This document shows positions 23,556 through 37,139 of a stretch of DNA of 64,000 nt, piece after piece (within the stretch, counting starts at the first letter, position 1; every line of letters begins with the position of its first letter). Source of the stretch: Hetaerina americana (Eukaryota; Arthropoda; Insecta; Odonata; Calopterygidae); the NCBI GenBank assembly GCA_022747635.1, contig JAKTNV010000024.1, positions 6,915,803 to 6,979,802 of the forward strand, written 5' to 3'. The position numbers and the translations under genes were made by a program. A model generated the notes under the pieces. The model did no database searches, was not told where the DNA came from, and was given only the letters and a program-made list of their open reading frames with translations.

Positions 23556-24720
23556 ATATTTAAAACACAAGGAGAGCGTGCGGAGCTATTCAAAATGCCC
23601 AGGACTCTTTAAATGTACTTGTAGCACTGAAGGATTTATTAGGGCCCTGCAGCACATAGGAAGGTCGGACCACTCGGACAATACATATTTATAAGTGAAA
23701 CAGACTCCGGCACTGGCAAATTTAATCGCTCTTTCCTCCCTGCAAAATGATAGCTCCCTAATCAAAGTTAAGTGCTCCAGCAAAAATTGATGTCGGAGAA
23801 TATAAATATTATATTTATATTCCTGTTTAAAATTCCTATTACACACAGGTTATTTGATTATTCACAAGTATTCACCCAAACTAGAATCATAAGGGGTGGT
23901 CTCCCATCACCCACTAACCGACACATGACCATCGTCGGAGTTCGTAGGGTATGGCATAGATACGAGATTTATATGCAGAGTTAGATTTTAAGTTATGACG
24001 GCGAATGTGTTCTTCAACAGACACATGGATACGTTACACTATCAGAACAAATACATAGTATGTCGATGAAATGCTATCCACACAGCATTGATAAATGTAT
24101 CAGAATATAAATCATTGACAAGTCTGCCCCTAGTTGATTAGTAATCCGGGCAGATTGAGTAGGTAGTGAGCGTATAATATCAACCTCCAATCCTACCACA
24201 AAGATACAGAAAAAAATATAAACTCGGGCATCGCGATCATGGATTTAATTGCACCACCCCGTCTCCAGGAATCCGACTGAAATAACGTATTTTCCGAATG
24301 CTAACATATATATTTTTGTTCTACGCTTTAGAAATGAATTTGAATAAAATGGAAACCAGCTAGAACTAAGTATACGGTGATATCTCTGTAATCAGTAGCT
24401 CAGCGCTACAATGGAAAAACTCGACCAATGAGATAATCTCCCAGAAGTAACTCTGATCAGATTGAAATTTTGTTTATACTTCTGTTCCCTATAAGAGTTA
24501 ACAACGCTAACAAAATAACAAAAAATGGACTGTTTTTGAGTTTCACGAAAGAAAAGATTTCCGTGAAGGATGCGGTTTAATCGCTAGATACCTTTTTTAT
24601 AAGCTTTTATGTCCAATGAATGATAGAGAATTTAGAGAATGCGGATTAGAAAAAGGACCGTTTGTGCAATGAAAATTCAAAAAGTATCACCATCCAAAAA
24701 AGCATCCTTAATTTCTGAAT
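23556..24720. other. Unassigned, no gene seen
   Basis: No recognisable coding, RNA gene or repeat end. Short frames only. Confidence 0.35.
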
Positions 24721-24773
24721 AAAGGCTTACATATACAAACAGCACTGGAGGCTGTTTGTATATGTAAGCCTTT
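24721..24773. repeat. Perfect 23-bp hairpin
   Basis: The arm at 24721-24743 is the exact reverse complement of 24751-24773, with a 7-nt loop (ACTGGAG). A further copy of TGTTTGTATATG follows at about 24777-24788. The stem is long and mismatch-free, unusual for chance and for an ordinary microRNA precursor. It could be a snap-back template switch or the end of an unrecognised element. Confidence 0.9.
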
Positions 24774-27700
24774 GTTGTTTGTATATGCATCTTTTGTTGT
24801 CATGAGGAGAAATCGTCAAACGCTTATATGCCAGGCATGTGTATAATACATATTAGCTTCACAAAGCTACCTTTGAAAATGAAAAAATTGTACTAGAACA
24901 AGTAATACCATGTTGTCTTGTAGTCGACACGACGGTGAGTAAATTAGGACAGTTTTAAACTCTTCCTTTCCGGAAGGGGAGATACGCGGGTGAAGTCGTC
25001 TCCCGTTACGACACGAAGTTGCAGTTCTGCGACAGGGTGTCGTTTTGCGGCAGTGAAAACTGCGCCAAAAAAGAAAAGAAAACGGATTACGTTGCATGTG
25101 GTATGCAGGTAGATACGTGTTGCCGAGCTATGCGAAAGTTCGGACTGGCAGTTCGCGATTTGAAACATGCCTTCAGAATATAGATAAGGTCACCGCGCTC
25201 AGGTGATTACTTTGATCTAACGCCTCATCAATATGGTACAATAGAAAATTCTTAAATTTTCCATTTACTCTCTTACTGAAGCGTAACCGCAAATGTGATC
25301 ATCCCCTCCATAGTTTCCGCCTGTAATTACGTAAAACTAACATTCCAAGTCTAAAATAACGAGATTTAAACTTAATAGGTCGCGGTATCGGTCTGTCATT
25401 TCCTTGTTAATTAAAAATACATCGTAATGCAACAAAATAAATAAATAAATGAAAACAAATATCTGGATACGAAAAACAATCAATGTTCCTCAAGTAAGAT
25501 TAAGTTTAACGCTCATTTTTCGTATGATTAAGGCATGTGATTGAATAATACTAAACAGCTCAACAGGTCCAAGATCCAACGCGGGAAATATGAAAAATAA
25601 TATTTGATCCTTACTCACTTAATTCACGTACCTGCAAAAAAAATGTGGAAATCAATAGCAAGAATCGTTGCTAATTGCAAGTGACGAGCAGGGCCGTATG
25701 GTGAGAAAAAGAATATTCATGTTCAGAAAGGGAGCTGTGTAGTTAAGGAAGATGTACTGCAGCCAAATAGGCTTTCCTTTATTTGGCTCCCGATAGCTTG
25801 TCTACTCTCATGAGTACTTTACAGGAACGTACTCATTGTATTCAATTATACATAATTTTCAGAGCAAGTAAATATGCGTTAGAGTATAATTTCAGCACCC
25901 TCAAAACGAGGTCGGTGATTTGGAACGCAACTGAATACACGGATATGATACGTTTTGCTTGGAATACTAGTATGTGGAGCACTATGTGAAAACATCCAAG
26001 GGTTCTCACTTTTATTCATTTCTCATCTGCAGGGTCATAGCCAAGCATCAATACGGGGTGAGGTTATGAGAAACATGACCTATCGTTCTCTTAGAGTCTT
26101 CTCCAAACGGATACTATGAAATGCATAGTGAGTCAGGCGCGTTGTCAACGACCGTTAATGCTTTGTTTAGTGTTGCTCTAAAAACCAGGGAATAAAGATT
26201 TAGTTTTGAAACGGGAATTTTCTGTCTTTGACCATCCCCTAACATGCCTTAACGCGGCAGTCAGTAAGACGGCGCATTCTAGATGCGCACTTGAATAAAA
26301 TAAATACATATAAACTGATGTTGGTGCGAAGGCTTCGTGTTGTCGGTTGACAGCATCACCGGGTTGGTTGACAGTATTTTCGCTGGTTATTCGGATGGCG
26401 TCTTTACTTTACTGGAGAGAAGACTTGCGTAAAATATATCCATTCTGGGTATCATCAACTGTTCCCATTCACCCCTCATCTTCTTTCACTTCATGAGTCC
26501 CAGTTAACATAAAAAAACATCGCTTAATGCAATTCCGACCAATTTATACACAAGAGGTACTTAAATCCAATACACCTTGTGAGGTAACATATAGGCGTCG
26601 ACTTACTTGACGATCCCTCTTGCCTTAGTAGGAAAAATTAGTGGGGTAGGCCTCAGGAAGGCGATCCGCTATGTTTGAAATTTCATAGAATTGTTTTGGG
26701 GACTTAGATAAGTTTTTCAAAGCTGTTTTTTCATTAAGAGGTTTTGTGATTTTATTCAACAAAATTTCTTTTAATTCAGAAAAATTACGAATAACATACG
26801 AAAATTTTAAAATGTATGCTTAGATGTTCATTAAACATTTGCAACAGGTTTTTTACGAGAGGATTTATTTTATATTTTATCTTTCTTTGCAATAACTTAA
26901 AATTTAAGCATTTTTTACCCAGGCGTTCTGGCGGCCGTTTCTTCATTCAAATTTAATTCAGACCAAAAATTCCTAGCAGCTTTAAGTTGATGAATAAGTT
27001 AAGATGAATACATATAACCTATGTCTCTACTTGGTTCCATTCTTGCGTGCACGCCTAGCCATGGACACAGTTTCGGTGTTTGCAGCAAACTCGTCCGCCG
27101 GCGAAGGCTATTATCTTATACGGCCGGTCGAACGGAAAGCCCAGTAATGCCAATGGTGTTTTAATGGGTTCCCTATGATGGGATCTAATTTGTGGAATTT
27201 AATTTTGCGTTTTTAGTAGTTTGTGCCAGGAGATGACTTAAGAAGGGAGATAACCAAGGAAGCCAGGGGTTGCAACTCATAGGTTGGGTGGTGGGGAGGC
27301 TTAGTGAAGGATATGCTGCGTTCGATTCCAGGCTGATCGGGCATTGTCTAAGCGGCAGAAATATATCATAAATGGAAATAATATACTTGTACAGAGAATC
27401 CATTCCTATGTTTTACAGCGTCGATTTTTCATTTTGGGAAAGCTTAAGGCATTTAATCAAAATTTGAAACGCTTTCGACTACAGTTAATTCGAGGCCTAA
27501 ATAAAATTCGAGAGCCCTTGTGAGTTTTAAAGGATAATATTAAAATGTGTTCTCCTACTTATACCAAGAAATAAAGGCATCCAGTAAGAATTGAGACCTC
27601 TCTCGAAATTTTTTACTTTAAAAGGGTCCCGTTCGGGGCAATCGCTGCCTTGAGGCGCTCTCTGTTAATTGAGAATTCTAGCGAAGCTAAATTAGTCATC

Positions 27701-29438
27701 AGAACCATAAAAGAAACCTGCTACAAATTTGAAATTGCTTCAGCATTATTACGCTATCTTCATGATATTCTTGAATCCCTCAAGGCACTCAATGAATTAA
27801 CAGTGAATTTCATAAATATCACAAACGAATTCTTGGAAAACTTTCTCGTCAGCCGAATGCGAATTACACAGATGGAAGCTTTGCGCACGTGTATAAGGCA
27901 AATAGTGTGCCCATGTACATTCATTGATTTCTTATTAGCCTGTAAAGTGCGTTGCATTGAACGTGCGTGCATTTTCAAAGAGGAAGGGACACATTCTAGA
28001 AGTTCCGGTGTGCGCACATCATGAAATATGTATCAAAATCGGTAGTCGTCTGACTGATATGTAAAGCCCCTTCGCTCCATTTTCTTGCAACAAAAAGAAC
28101 AATCCGTCCGATCTGAGGACTGTCCTCGCAGGAGGCGCCCTCCGCGAGTGATTTCACGACGACTGCGGCTGTTTCCGAACGCCACTCCTCCGCTGTGACC
28201 CTGCTTTTCATTAGAGCGAGGGTACTTGCACAACTCTTGCTTCCATCGGCCACTCTCTTGATGATTTTGCAATAAACACTCGACTTTTCCCGACGGTTGG
28301 GATTCGTTTCGTCCCTCTTGTGCGACGGCCCAGATGACCAAATTCCTTACCTCACCCTCCTAAAATTATTTATGGACGGGATCTCAAGTGGTGTGACCGC
28401 TGTCGCTTAGCTCGATTTAAAATGGAAGAAATTAGAATGGAAACTTTGCAAGTTCTGCAAACCTAATGAAACACAGGCTAAAAGTTACTCGTCGCAAATT
28501 TTATTTTCGGTTATGGCATTCGATTTTTGACATTACGGCCTTTTTGAGTCATCGCATTTGTTCAACATGGAACATCACTGCTAGCTTTTAATTACTGCCT
28601 TTCCATTCGTCATTCCCGCGAGCTGTAAAATTAGAAACCGGTAAAAATAATTTATAAATTATAATTATTTGTTTTATTAAAAATGTTGTCATTTAAATTC
28701 TTTATTCTCGAATATTACATTGAATTAAGGTAACCTTCAGTTAGGTATCTAATATTGTTTCTGTTCATGCGTTTGAACTCAGAAAAAATGAAAATTTAGT
28801 ATTTAAATACATTCTTCATATAAAGATTATTCAGTAACATCAAATCGATGACAATTTCGGGATTTTAAGCTCCTTCGGTTACAAATATGATATCGATGTA
28901 CTTTCAAAATTTACCACATCTCCAAAGTGCCTGAACGGTTTTACATCCTTCGTTGTCACACGACGAAATTTTCCTGCCCCTACATTTACATTTAAAAGTT
29001 TTCAAAACTAGAAAATGAAAAATTAATGGCTTGGCCTCCATACACAAAGCGCTTTAAAAAATGTTGGAGAAATAAATTTTCCTCAATCACTTCTTACATC
29101 TGACAACACTTTTCTATAACATGAATGAGTCACAAGGTTGGATATGTCACATTTAATTCCTTATGATATATCGACTGATTTATATATTAGGTTACGAGCT
29201 TTTCTTCTGTATCTCAAGATGTTATCCCCGCAAAACTGTGTAAAAAGAGTAGAATTACTTCACGAGGCATACCTGAAACATATATGGATTAAGAAGCCCA
29301 TGGATGAGATGATTTGTCTGAAGCGTAAGAGGATTATGAGGGTGTATGTATATAATTATACGGAATTTTAAGGAGTGGAAATTATCCCTTACTTATGAAA
29401 TTTTGTTGACTTAAGTTTTTTACAAAGTCCATTATACT
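24774..29438. other. Unassigned, no gene assigned
   Basis: About 4.7 kb without a recognised gene. A 124-residue plus-strand frame at 27650-28024 has an ordinary-looking composition but no domain or homologue I recognise. A GC-richer patch lies at 28050-28350. A B-box-like GCGTTCGATTCC occurs at about 27321-27332 without a convincing A box. Confidence 0.3.
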
Positions 29439-29485
29439 CCGCAAACCATCGCAAACACGTGTAGCGGTGGGTATTAAAGCATCAG
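29439..29485 (-). mobile_element. CR1-type LINE terminal stem-loop relic
   Basis: On the minus strand, ACCCACCGCTACACGTG then GCGATGGTTTGCGGAGT aligns with the terminal block of the 7.2 kb copy with a handful of substitutions. No coding is attached. Confidence 0.5.
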
Positions 29486-32400
29486 CAATTGATGCATTCA
29501 TATGCCATGAAACATAAATATGATTATCTATTTGATCTTAATATTACTTAAAAGGTAGTAAACATGCATTGCACACATGGCAAAGACAAAGTGCTTTATG
29601 ATAGATGGGAGCCGATATGAATTCGAAAATGTGATGGCATCTCTCAAATCATCTTGAGTATTCGGAAATACTTATGTGCTACCATTCTATAGAAGGATTT
29701 CAGTACTTCTATGGAATTGGTCAGTGACTTAACTACCTGATACTTCCCTGGGAACGTTTTCACGAAGAAGAGCTTTGAATGCTTTTCGCCTGAATTGCGG
29801 GTAAAATCCAAGTATCTTTTTATCGACGGCAGTTTTATTATTCCGAATGATTTTAATGGACCAACGGTAAACTTTCTGGTAAATAGCGCCGCTTCACCCC
29901 CACATTTTGTCCCCGACTGAAATTTTAAGCCAAATTTGCTTCAAGAATTCTTCCACTTTTTCAGCAAGCGCAACAAATTTGTCAGATTCTTAAAATAATA
30001 TTTCTCTTAAATGTTTCTCTAAATTTTTTTTCAGATTCACCTTAAGCTAGATACCATCTTTTTCAATCATGTGCGTGTGTGCTTATTAGGTTGACCCTGT
30101 TCTGCGTGTCACTCCAAGTCTCCGGAATTATTTTTATAACTTGCGTATTCGCTATTCGCTATAGTTGTGGCCACATGTTATGACGTACCTACGTAAAACT
30201 TCCATGGATATTTTTAGATCCCCAGTGATATTTTTGTAGACAATTTAAAAGATTAAATGACAGCAAAAATTACAAGGAATCACACTTGAGTTAACCGTAG
30301 GATTTTGTTGATCGAATAACCAGTAAGCAAGGGGAACGGCATGGACAGGGTAAACTGCAAATAGCGACGGATTGGTGTTCAATGCACATCTGACAGCCCT
30401 GACCCTGAAATAATGGCGACCATTATGGAAATTTCTAATCTTCCACCGAATAACAACCAGACTCCTCTCTGTTCACGCTTAAGTATCGGGTCTCCATCTA
30501 TTCCCGAATGCATGGCAACACCTCTAACCACCGGAAATAACACCATTGGGTCTTATTAAAACAAGAAGTGTATAAACTGGATGGCGTGTCTTCAATAAAA
30601 TTAATCGTGGGGGAAATGTGTAATTTGGGCATAATGATCAGTAACAAACCAAGATTTCTAATATTCCATACGATAATGTAATAGTAAATGTAATCCTCTA
30701 CCGGTTTTGAGAATTTTACGTTATTTTTCTCATATGGTCGTAATTAATTGTCTTGCTAAAAACGTGAAAGCGTCGGAATCTGTCGAGGATTCCATTAAAT
30801 GGTACTGTGATATATTATAATATTTTTCCAGTTCTGATCATATTGAGTCTATAATAAAATCTAAAACACATATAAACAAAAACTTTACAGCTACATGAAT
30901 ATCATATTTTAGGCATGAATAGGTTTTCATCACCAACAATTGAAATAATCTTTTAAGGCTAAGACGATTCCCTGTATATATCTACCTATGCTTTTCATTT
31001 TTCTTCTCTCACTTTTGCCTCACCGCTGCGCACCATGGTCCACCATGATATATTAACTGTCAAAAATATATTTTTTTGATCATACGAGTAACAGTTCCCA
31101 TTGTAAATATGCTTCCATCTTTGAAATCTTATGGAAATTTTCTCAATAATATTTTTGACTCATAAGTATTCAACGTTCATAACGATTCAGACTTAATAAA
31201 AATATCATATTATTCGTTCAAGTGCTATTTACACGACCGTATTTGTAATGAGACCGCAAAGTACTCACTTGTCTACCTTGCATACTGTGCCTAATGAAAT
31301 AGCGGAATATTGAAATCCAATGTCCAATGCTTTAATAACGATAGCATCAACTTATCTGTCAGTATGCAAATAATCAGCAGGCTTATGTATTCTGTCCGTT
31401 TCAGCCAAAATGCTGTTCTCAGTGGCGAACATTGAAATGATTATCCGAGGCCAGTGCGAAAAGACACTTCTCCTTTCGGTTTTCTTTAGAAAGGCTGAAA
31501 TACACGCAACCGGCGCAGAACGGAGCAAAAAAACCTCAAACGACGGACAAAATGCCACATCTGTCGCCAGATTTAATGCCAGCGTCAAGTGCCACCTAGC
31601 GTCTCCAACGTCTCCATTCTATCTCCTCCACTCGTTCACTCAGTCGATCAGCAAGCAGAACACACACGGCGGGCAAATCGCATGTAAGGAGGTATTTCAT
31701 CGTGACGCAAGCACGTATTTTTGCTCCTCGGGAATCATGACACTAATGACTTCGGCAGAATGCAAGTATTAAACAGTGACCCGGTTGCATAAGGGAATGG
31801 AACGAAGATTATTTTACGCCAAAGCCATACCACATGTGTTCACTCTGTCATGGGGTTACTTAACAGGTTGAAAATGAAATCATCGAATTGTAAACACTCA
31901 ATAACCCGAATCGGTATTGGGAAAGAATAAAGAGAAGCAAGTCGGGCATAAAATATGTCAATATTCCAACGAAACCAACGAAAGTGAACTTCGAGCCAGG
32001 TGCTTCTTATGCGTACATTAGGTCAAAAATTCTTATATTCAGGCACGTGGGTTGAGTGCCGGGGCTTGGATCTCACTCAACTGCTGCTCCAGTTGCTTGG
32101 CGCATAGGCCTTTTAGTGCCGACAGTGAAATATTCAACACCCTCTCATCCTACCCCTTAGTACACGTAAAGGAAGTCTGGCTGGAAATAGATTGATTTCC
32201 AACAGAAGGGGTATTGGTCCATGCTGAACGTGTGGCGTGAATTTTATAGAGGGACCGGAATTTTGAACCAATATTGTTTTCATAGCAAAGGAGTCGCATT
32301 GAAGAGGAGACTTCAGATACTAATGATCTTTCTTTGGAACCTTTCGCTGAGACAATAGAGGTATGTCTGTCAGTTGCGAGTGCTGAAACCTCGTGGTTGA

Positions 32401-35004
32401 GTTAAATTGATGACTTCGGGAAATAAAATGAGTGAACTGTATTCTGAAATGTACTATAAACTGTATGTACTGAAATGGTATTAGATCTATGAACTCTTTC
32501 GCAGTATTCTCTCAAATGATTGAGAACAACTTATGCGATACATATAAATGATTGCGATTTTAATTAGTTTGTGAATTAAATTTATTGCGACACACTATTA
32601 TAATATACGGAAGACTTTAATTATATTCCTCAGTATTAATAACCTTTAAAATCAGGTTTTACGTAATAAATAGACTTAAAGGTATACATTTACATGCCAC
32701 TGGAATAATTACGTACTATTACCCGAACCATTTATTTTGTTTGCATTGAAATCAATTTTCGAAATACGTTTTCACGGATTCCAGGCTAGTTATCCAAAAA
32801 TATGGTATGATTATGTAATATCTAGTGTGTAAAAAAATGAAGTCCAGTTTAGTAACGAAGTTCATTCTTGTTTGCTAAGTTAAGGGCAATTTTATTTTTC
32901 CGTTGGGTTCAGAAAGATATAATTAAATAGATAGAATGGTTTATGCACTAACTCCTAGTTTTGCTCGAATCCACTGCCAATAAAATTACTGCTAATATTC
33001 AGAGGCAAAAACCGCAAATTTTGTTTCTCTAGTCGAGTGGTGGTGACATCTATGACTAGTAAAAGGCTCTTTTAATAAGAAAATATAGAGGAAATTTTAT
33101 GTTAAATTTCCTACACGCGCGTAAAATGGGCATTCCAAATATAAAATCCAACCTTCGTGGTCTACTCACAAACACAAAACTACACTATAAACAACTAAAC
33201 ACAAAATTGCTACTATACTCCTCTTTACTACTGATTTTGAATTGATTCGGTCATCAATCATAAATTATCCACCTAAATCAATAGCCGTAATTTATTATAG
33301 TTCACAGCTGGTTACCTAGTTATGTCAATGGCGCCTTTTGAAGTGAAAAATAGAAGTATCATGGCGAGACAATTTAAAAATGAATGGAATGAGACTGTGG
33401 GTTCAATTGATGAGATTTTGATTTGAATGTAATGCTGATATGGAGGACGCTCACCATTTGTTAGAACGGTTTCTTTCATGAGCATTCCTACAGATAATTC
33501 CCACGGAATACAATGAGTCCGACTGGAATAGATAATCACGGAGATAATTTCCATATTAATAATAAAATTGAATATTTACAATAGATAGGCGATAGCAAAT
33601 GAGCAGACTTTTAAAAAGTAGGTTTCCACTCAGCTTACGTCGCAAACTTCTTAATGTCTAATTTCCGTATAATGACAATTTGACAAAAAGATGCCCCTCT
33701 CTGAAGGGCTACGCATGGATTTAAAAATGTATCTATAAAACATCTCGTATCTACAAATATTTATATGTCAAATAATGTTTTACAAGTTGGAAGCAATATT
33801 CACTACGCACATACCTGTGTTGATAAATATTAATTCATTAAAACTTGTCTTGTATACAACAAAACTCCATTCTAAGAATGTAAAAGTGCCGATCACTAGA
33901 GAAACATTCAGTCATTGGAGGTGATGTCAAGGTAATAGGATTAGATTTGCTGCAAGATGGTTTTATGCCACAAATATTTTCATTTTCACCGTGAACTCAT
34001 TTTCACCATGAAAATTTCGGAATGCTTATTCCTACCTGGTCGATATTACGCTTTTAACTCTAGTGTCACACACGCACGTGATTCGTAACTAATTTTTCAA
34101 ATTCAGATGAAGTTTAGCGTACAGTGATATAGGCGAAGTTAAAACATGAACATCTGTCAAAAGGTAAGTAAAACGTTCGTTGCTAGGCTTCAATGCTATC
34201 ATGATTTTGAAAGACATCTAATCTTAATTTATTCTAAGACGTACTCCACGACTAAATTGTTGAAAACGGTGACGTTTCAAAAGCTGTCTGCCATCGACTA
34301 ATAAACAAGCGAAGGTAATAGAGAAGATTGTAAAACATATAGCGCGCATTTGGAGTACCGCTGAGTAAATGGAAATGTGGGGCAGGCCCACCATAAATCA
34401 TCAGATTTTAGACGGCCATAACGATCCGGACTGTACTGATATAGCGGAGCCGAATGGGCAGCCGCGAACACAAATCAAGTCCCAATGACCTATTCCATTC
34501 ACACTTCAACTTGGCAAGACGTCTTTTGCGGACGAGAAAGGAAATCTCGATTGAAAAGGACAAGTCGAGTATTATTCTTTCACCTATTCCCTCTCCTCAA
34601 GGCTTTGAATTTCTCACGGTGAGTCCCCATCAACGGAAGACCATTTAATTATCCCATTCACGATTTTAGAGCGCCGCCGTCCCAAACATCGCCTGGATGT
34701 TCGCTGTTTTAAGCCTCGTCACAAGGGGTCGAATTACCTGGCAAGATTTCGATCGAGAAAAATTACGATCTCACTGGTATGCAACTTATCTCGTGGCGTC
34801 CTTTCAAACGATACAACTCCGAGAATATCGCACACGATGACTTGGGAAAGAGTTACCGTAACAGTTGTTATCATTGTTCTTTTAAAGTCAAGGATATTCC
34901 CCATTCTTCGGGAGTTAAAACTTCCGCGTTGTCTTCATTTCAGCTCCGATTTATATTTGTTTGGCACTGTCGCTATTTGCCATCTCTTTTACATAAGAAA
35001 ATAA
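29486..35004. other. Unassigned, no gene seen
   Basis: About 5.5 kb of mostly AT-rich DNA. A patch at 31380-31700 is more GC-balanced and carries a 120-residue frame (31410-31772) with no recognisable domain. I see no splice-supported gene, RNA gene or repeat end. Confidence 0.3.
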
Positions 35005-35240
35005 CGTGAAAATAAAACTTTGTAATGCCGCACATAAAATAAACTTTGATGAGACTTAGGTTTCACGGCGGTGTAGGATCATCAGGCTCGATAATGATGC
35101 CGCACCGGAGTAAAATCTAGGTCGCATTCAAGTTTATTTTATTTGGTGTATTACAAAGTTTTATTTTTACGTTTTTCATCATAGAAAAAATCCACAAAGT
35201 TACGCCTGAAACGATTAATCACCTCTTTTACAGTTTGCGC
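35005..35240 (+). mobile_element. Penelope-like foldback fragment with hammerhead relics
   Basis: Arms at 35005-35046 and 35130-35171 are inverted repeats matching at 37 of 42 positions. Between them, the minus strand reads GCCTGATGATCC ... GTGAAACC, a degenerate hammerhead-like core. The plus strand has ATGATGCCGCACCGGAGT, apparently the partner with its middle deleted. To the right, ATCCACAAAGTTACGCCTG encodes IHKVTPETINHL, resembling LHKVEPETIEFI at 54.8 kb. The order of parts matches the 54.8 kb element, so I assign the same family. It is older and probably inactive. Confidence 0.55.
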
Positions 35241-37139
35241 TTCAGAGCAACTTTGTCATGAGCAATTATTCTGTGATTACTTCTGATTGGTAGTTGAATG
35301 CAATTCGGAGGGAAAAATTAAGCCTGCCCTAAGCTCTTTTGCGTTAAACTTCTCGCACGACTTCCTAAGAGTTCCATGGAAAGTGGCCCGTGTGAGACGA
35401 GCCCTGTAGCTGTTTCTCATTGCTGTATTAATTAAGAATACTGCATCACTCTTTACAAGAGTTCTCGTGTCTTTCAAAGGGATGTTTTTTGAATAAAAAC
35501 AAAAAGATCATAAGTATAATTATAGCAGAAGTTATTATTTTCGGCATTTTTTTGGAGTGCGAGTTGGTGATTTGGACAGTTACACAGGAGGGGAATAAAC
35601 GTGAAGAGTTAGGTTTGCCGTTGGAGGAATCAAGATGTATCTGTGCTCTACATGTGATGTGATGTACGAAGGTGTAGTGGTGTTGGGAAATGCTAGACAA
35701 GTCGCTGTTGGGGTAGCTAGCAGCAGTTAGTCAATTTACGACATCCGCTTGCGATCATTCCTTCGAGATCTTTCCTTGGTTGAGATAAGTTTAAAAAAAA
35801 AGGAAAAAAAATTACAGGACGTCCCCATATTTCTGCTCTTCACGCGAAATTCTCTAAGTGAGAATTTAACGAATGATTTCTTCAATTCAAAGCAATTTTA
35901 TTTTTTTATAGCGTTCACATATATTCTTTGATTACAAAAAGAGATATCTTGGAATATAAGTAATAGGATTTTAAAGGAATAAAATAATAATAATGCGGTT
36001 TTAAATAATCTAAACCTTTTTGAGTGTTCGTTCAAAATCATAAAATTCTTATTTTCAAAACAAAGTAGACCTGATGAAAGAAATGGTACCTGAAGACTGA
36101 AAGGCACAAAACGTTGAAGAAAATTTATGAGCATTAACATTTTGGAGTGATTTCATTATTATTAATTACGTTTTAGCGGGCACTGAGAGAAAAATGGCCG
36201 GGATCATATGGCGCACCAAAAAAATTAAACTGAGCAGAGCAAGATACTAATTTTGACCACTACAAAAGAAATATTGAAGACAGGAAGCCATGTAATAAAA
36301 TCCTGCATACAGAGATCATTGGCCTAAATTTTCAAGGGTTAACATTTACATTAATAGCTTTATTTATAAGTTTCAACTATGCATAATTTCTCCCCTATTC
36401 TTCCTTGGCTCGTGTCCACCCCTAGCCAAACACCCAAATGGCGGCTTATCGGATGCCGCTTTGGTATAAAATCATGTTGTTTGCAATTTGCAAGTTTTTC
36501 ATAAATGGTATCCAATCATATAATTCGCTTAAATTGCCACTACCGGACACACTAAGTACTATTCTTATATTTCTTAATGAATTACAGTTATATTTATGAA
36601 GCTTTTGGTATTTATCTTTCTTCTTGTATCCCTCATCTTCACGGTGGAAATTCATGCATGCTCATCAATATAATGATAGCAAAAGAGACTTTGGCCGAAT
36701 GCGGGGAATAGTGTGCTTTGCATCGACTTCCTATCACCATGCCACGCGCTTCAGTCAGCAGTTCCCTGTGCCGACGCATTCATTTGTATTCCAAAACATT
36801 CTCTGTCCTCTTCTCTAACCGAAGAATTGTGCCATATGTTTCTTTGCCTTTTGCTGAACGTGAACGTTAAACGCCATTGTCTCAATACTACAATTTGCTC
36901 TGGACGTGTACGTTCAATAACATTCAAGCTAATTGAAAATGACCTTTTGCTCAGTTCACACTGTTCTTGTAAAAGCATGCGAACAGCACCAAACAAAGCT
37001 CAAGGAAATTTAAACTCCTTCCGCGGATGAAGTTCAATGAACGGAGGTCAAACGAAATGCAGCCGGAGTAGGACTACGTTTGGCGACTAACGATGAATTA
37101 TCGTAAATTACTTAAAATGAAAAAGGTGATCTCCCGGGG
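35241..37139. other. Unassigned, no gene seen
   Basis: No recognisable gene. At about 36069-36150 the string CCTGATGAAAG ... GACTGAAAGGCAC ... ATTTTGGAGTG loosely recalls hammerhead-bearing repeats, but no stem II could be drawn. Confidence 0.3.

Noticed and set aside
27300..27345. B-box-like GCGTTCGATTCC as a SINE head
   Set aside because: No A box at the right distance and no repeated body elsewhere in the window.
27650..28024. 124-residue plus-strand frame that could be a small gene
   Set aside because: No recognised domain, no splice or promoter evidence, and the reverse strand is also open over much of it. Kept only as a note in the unassigned region.
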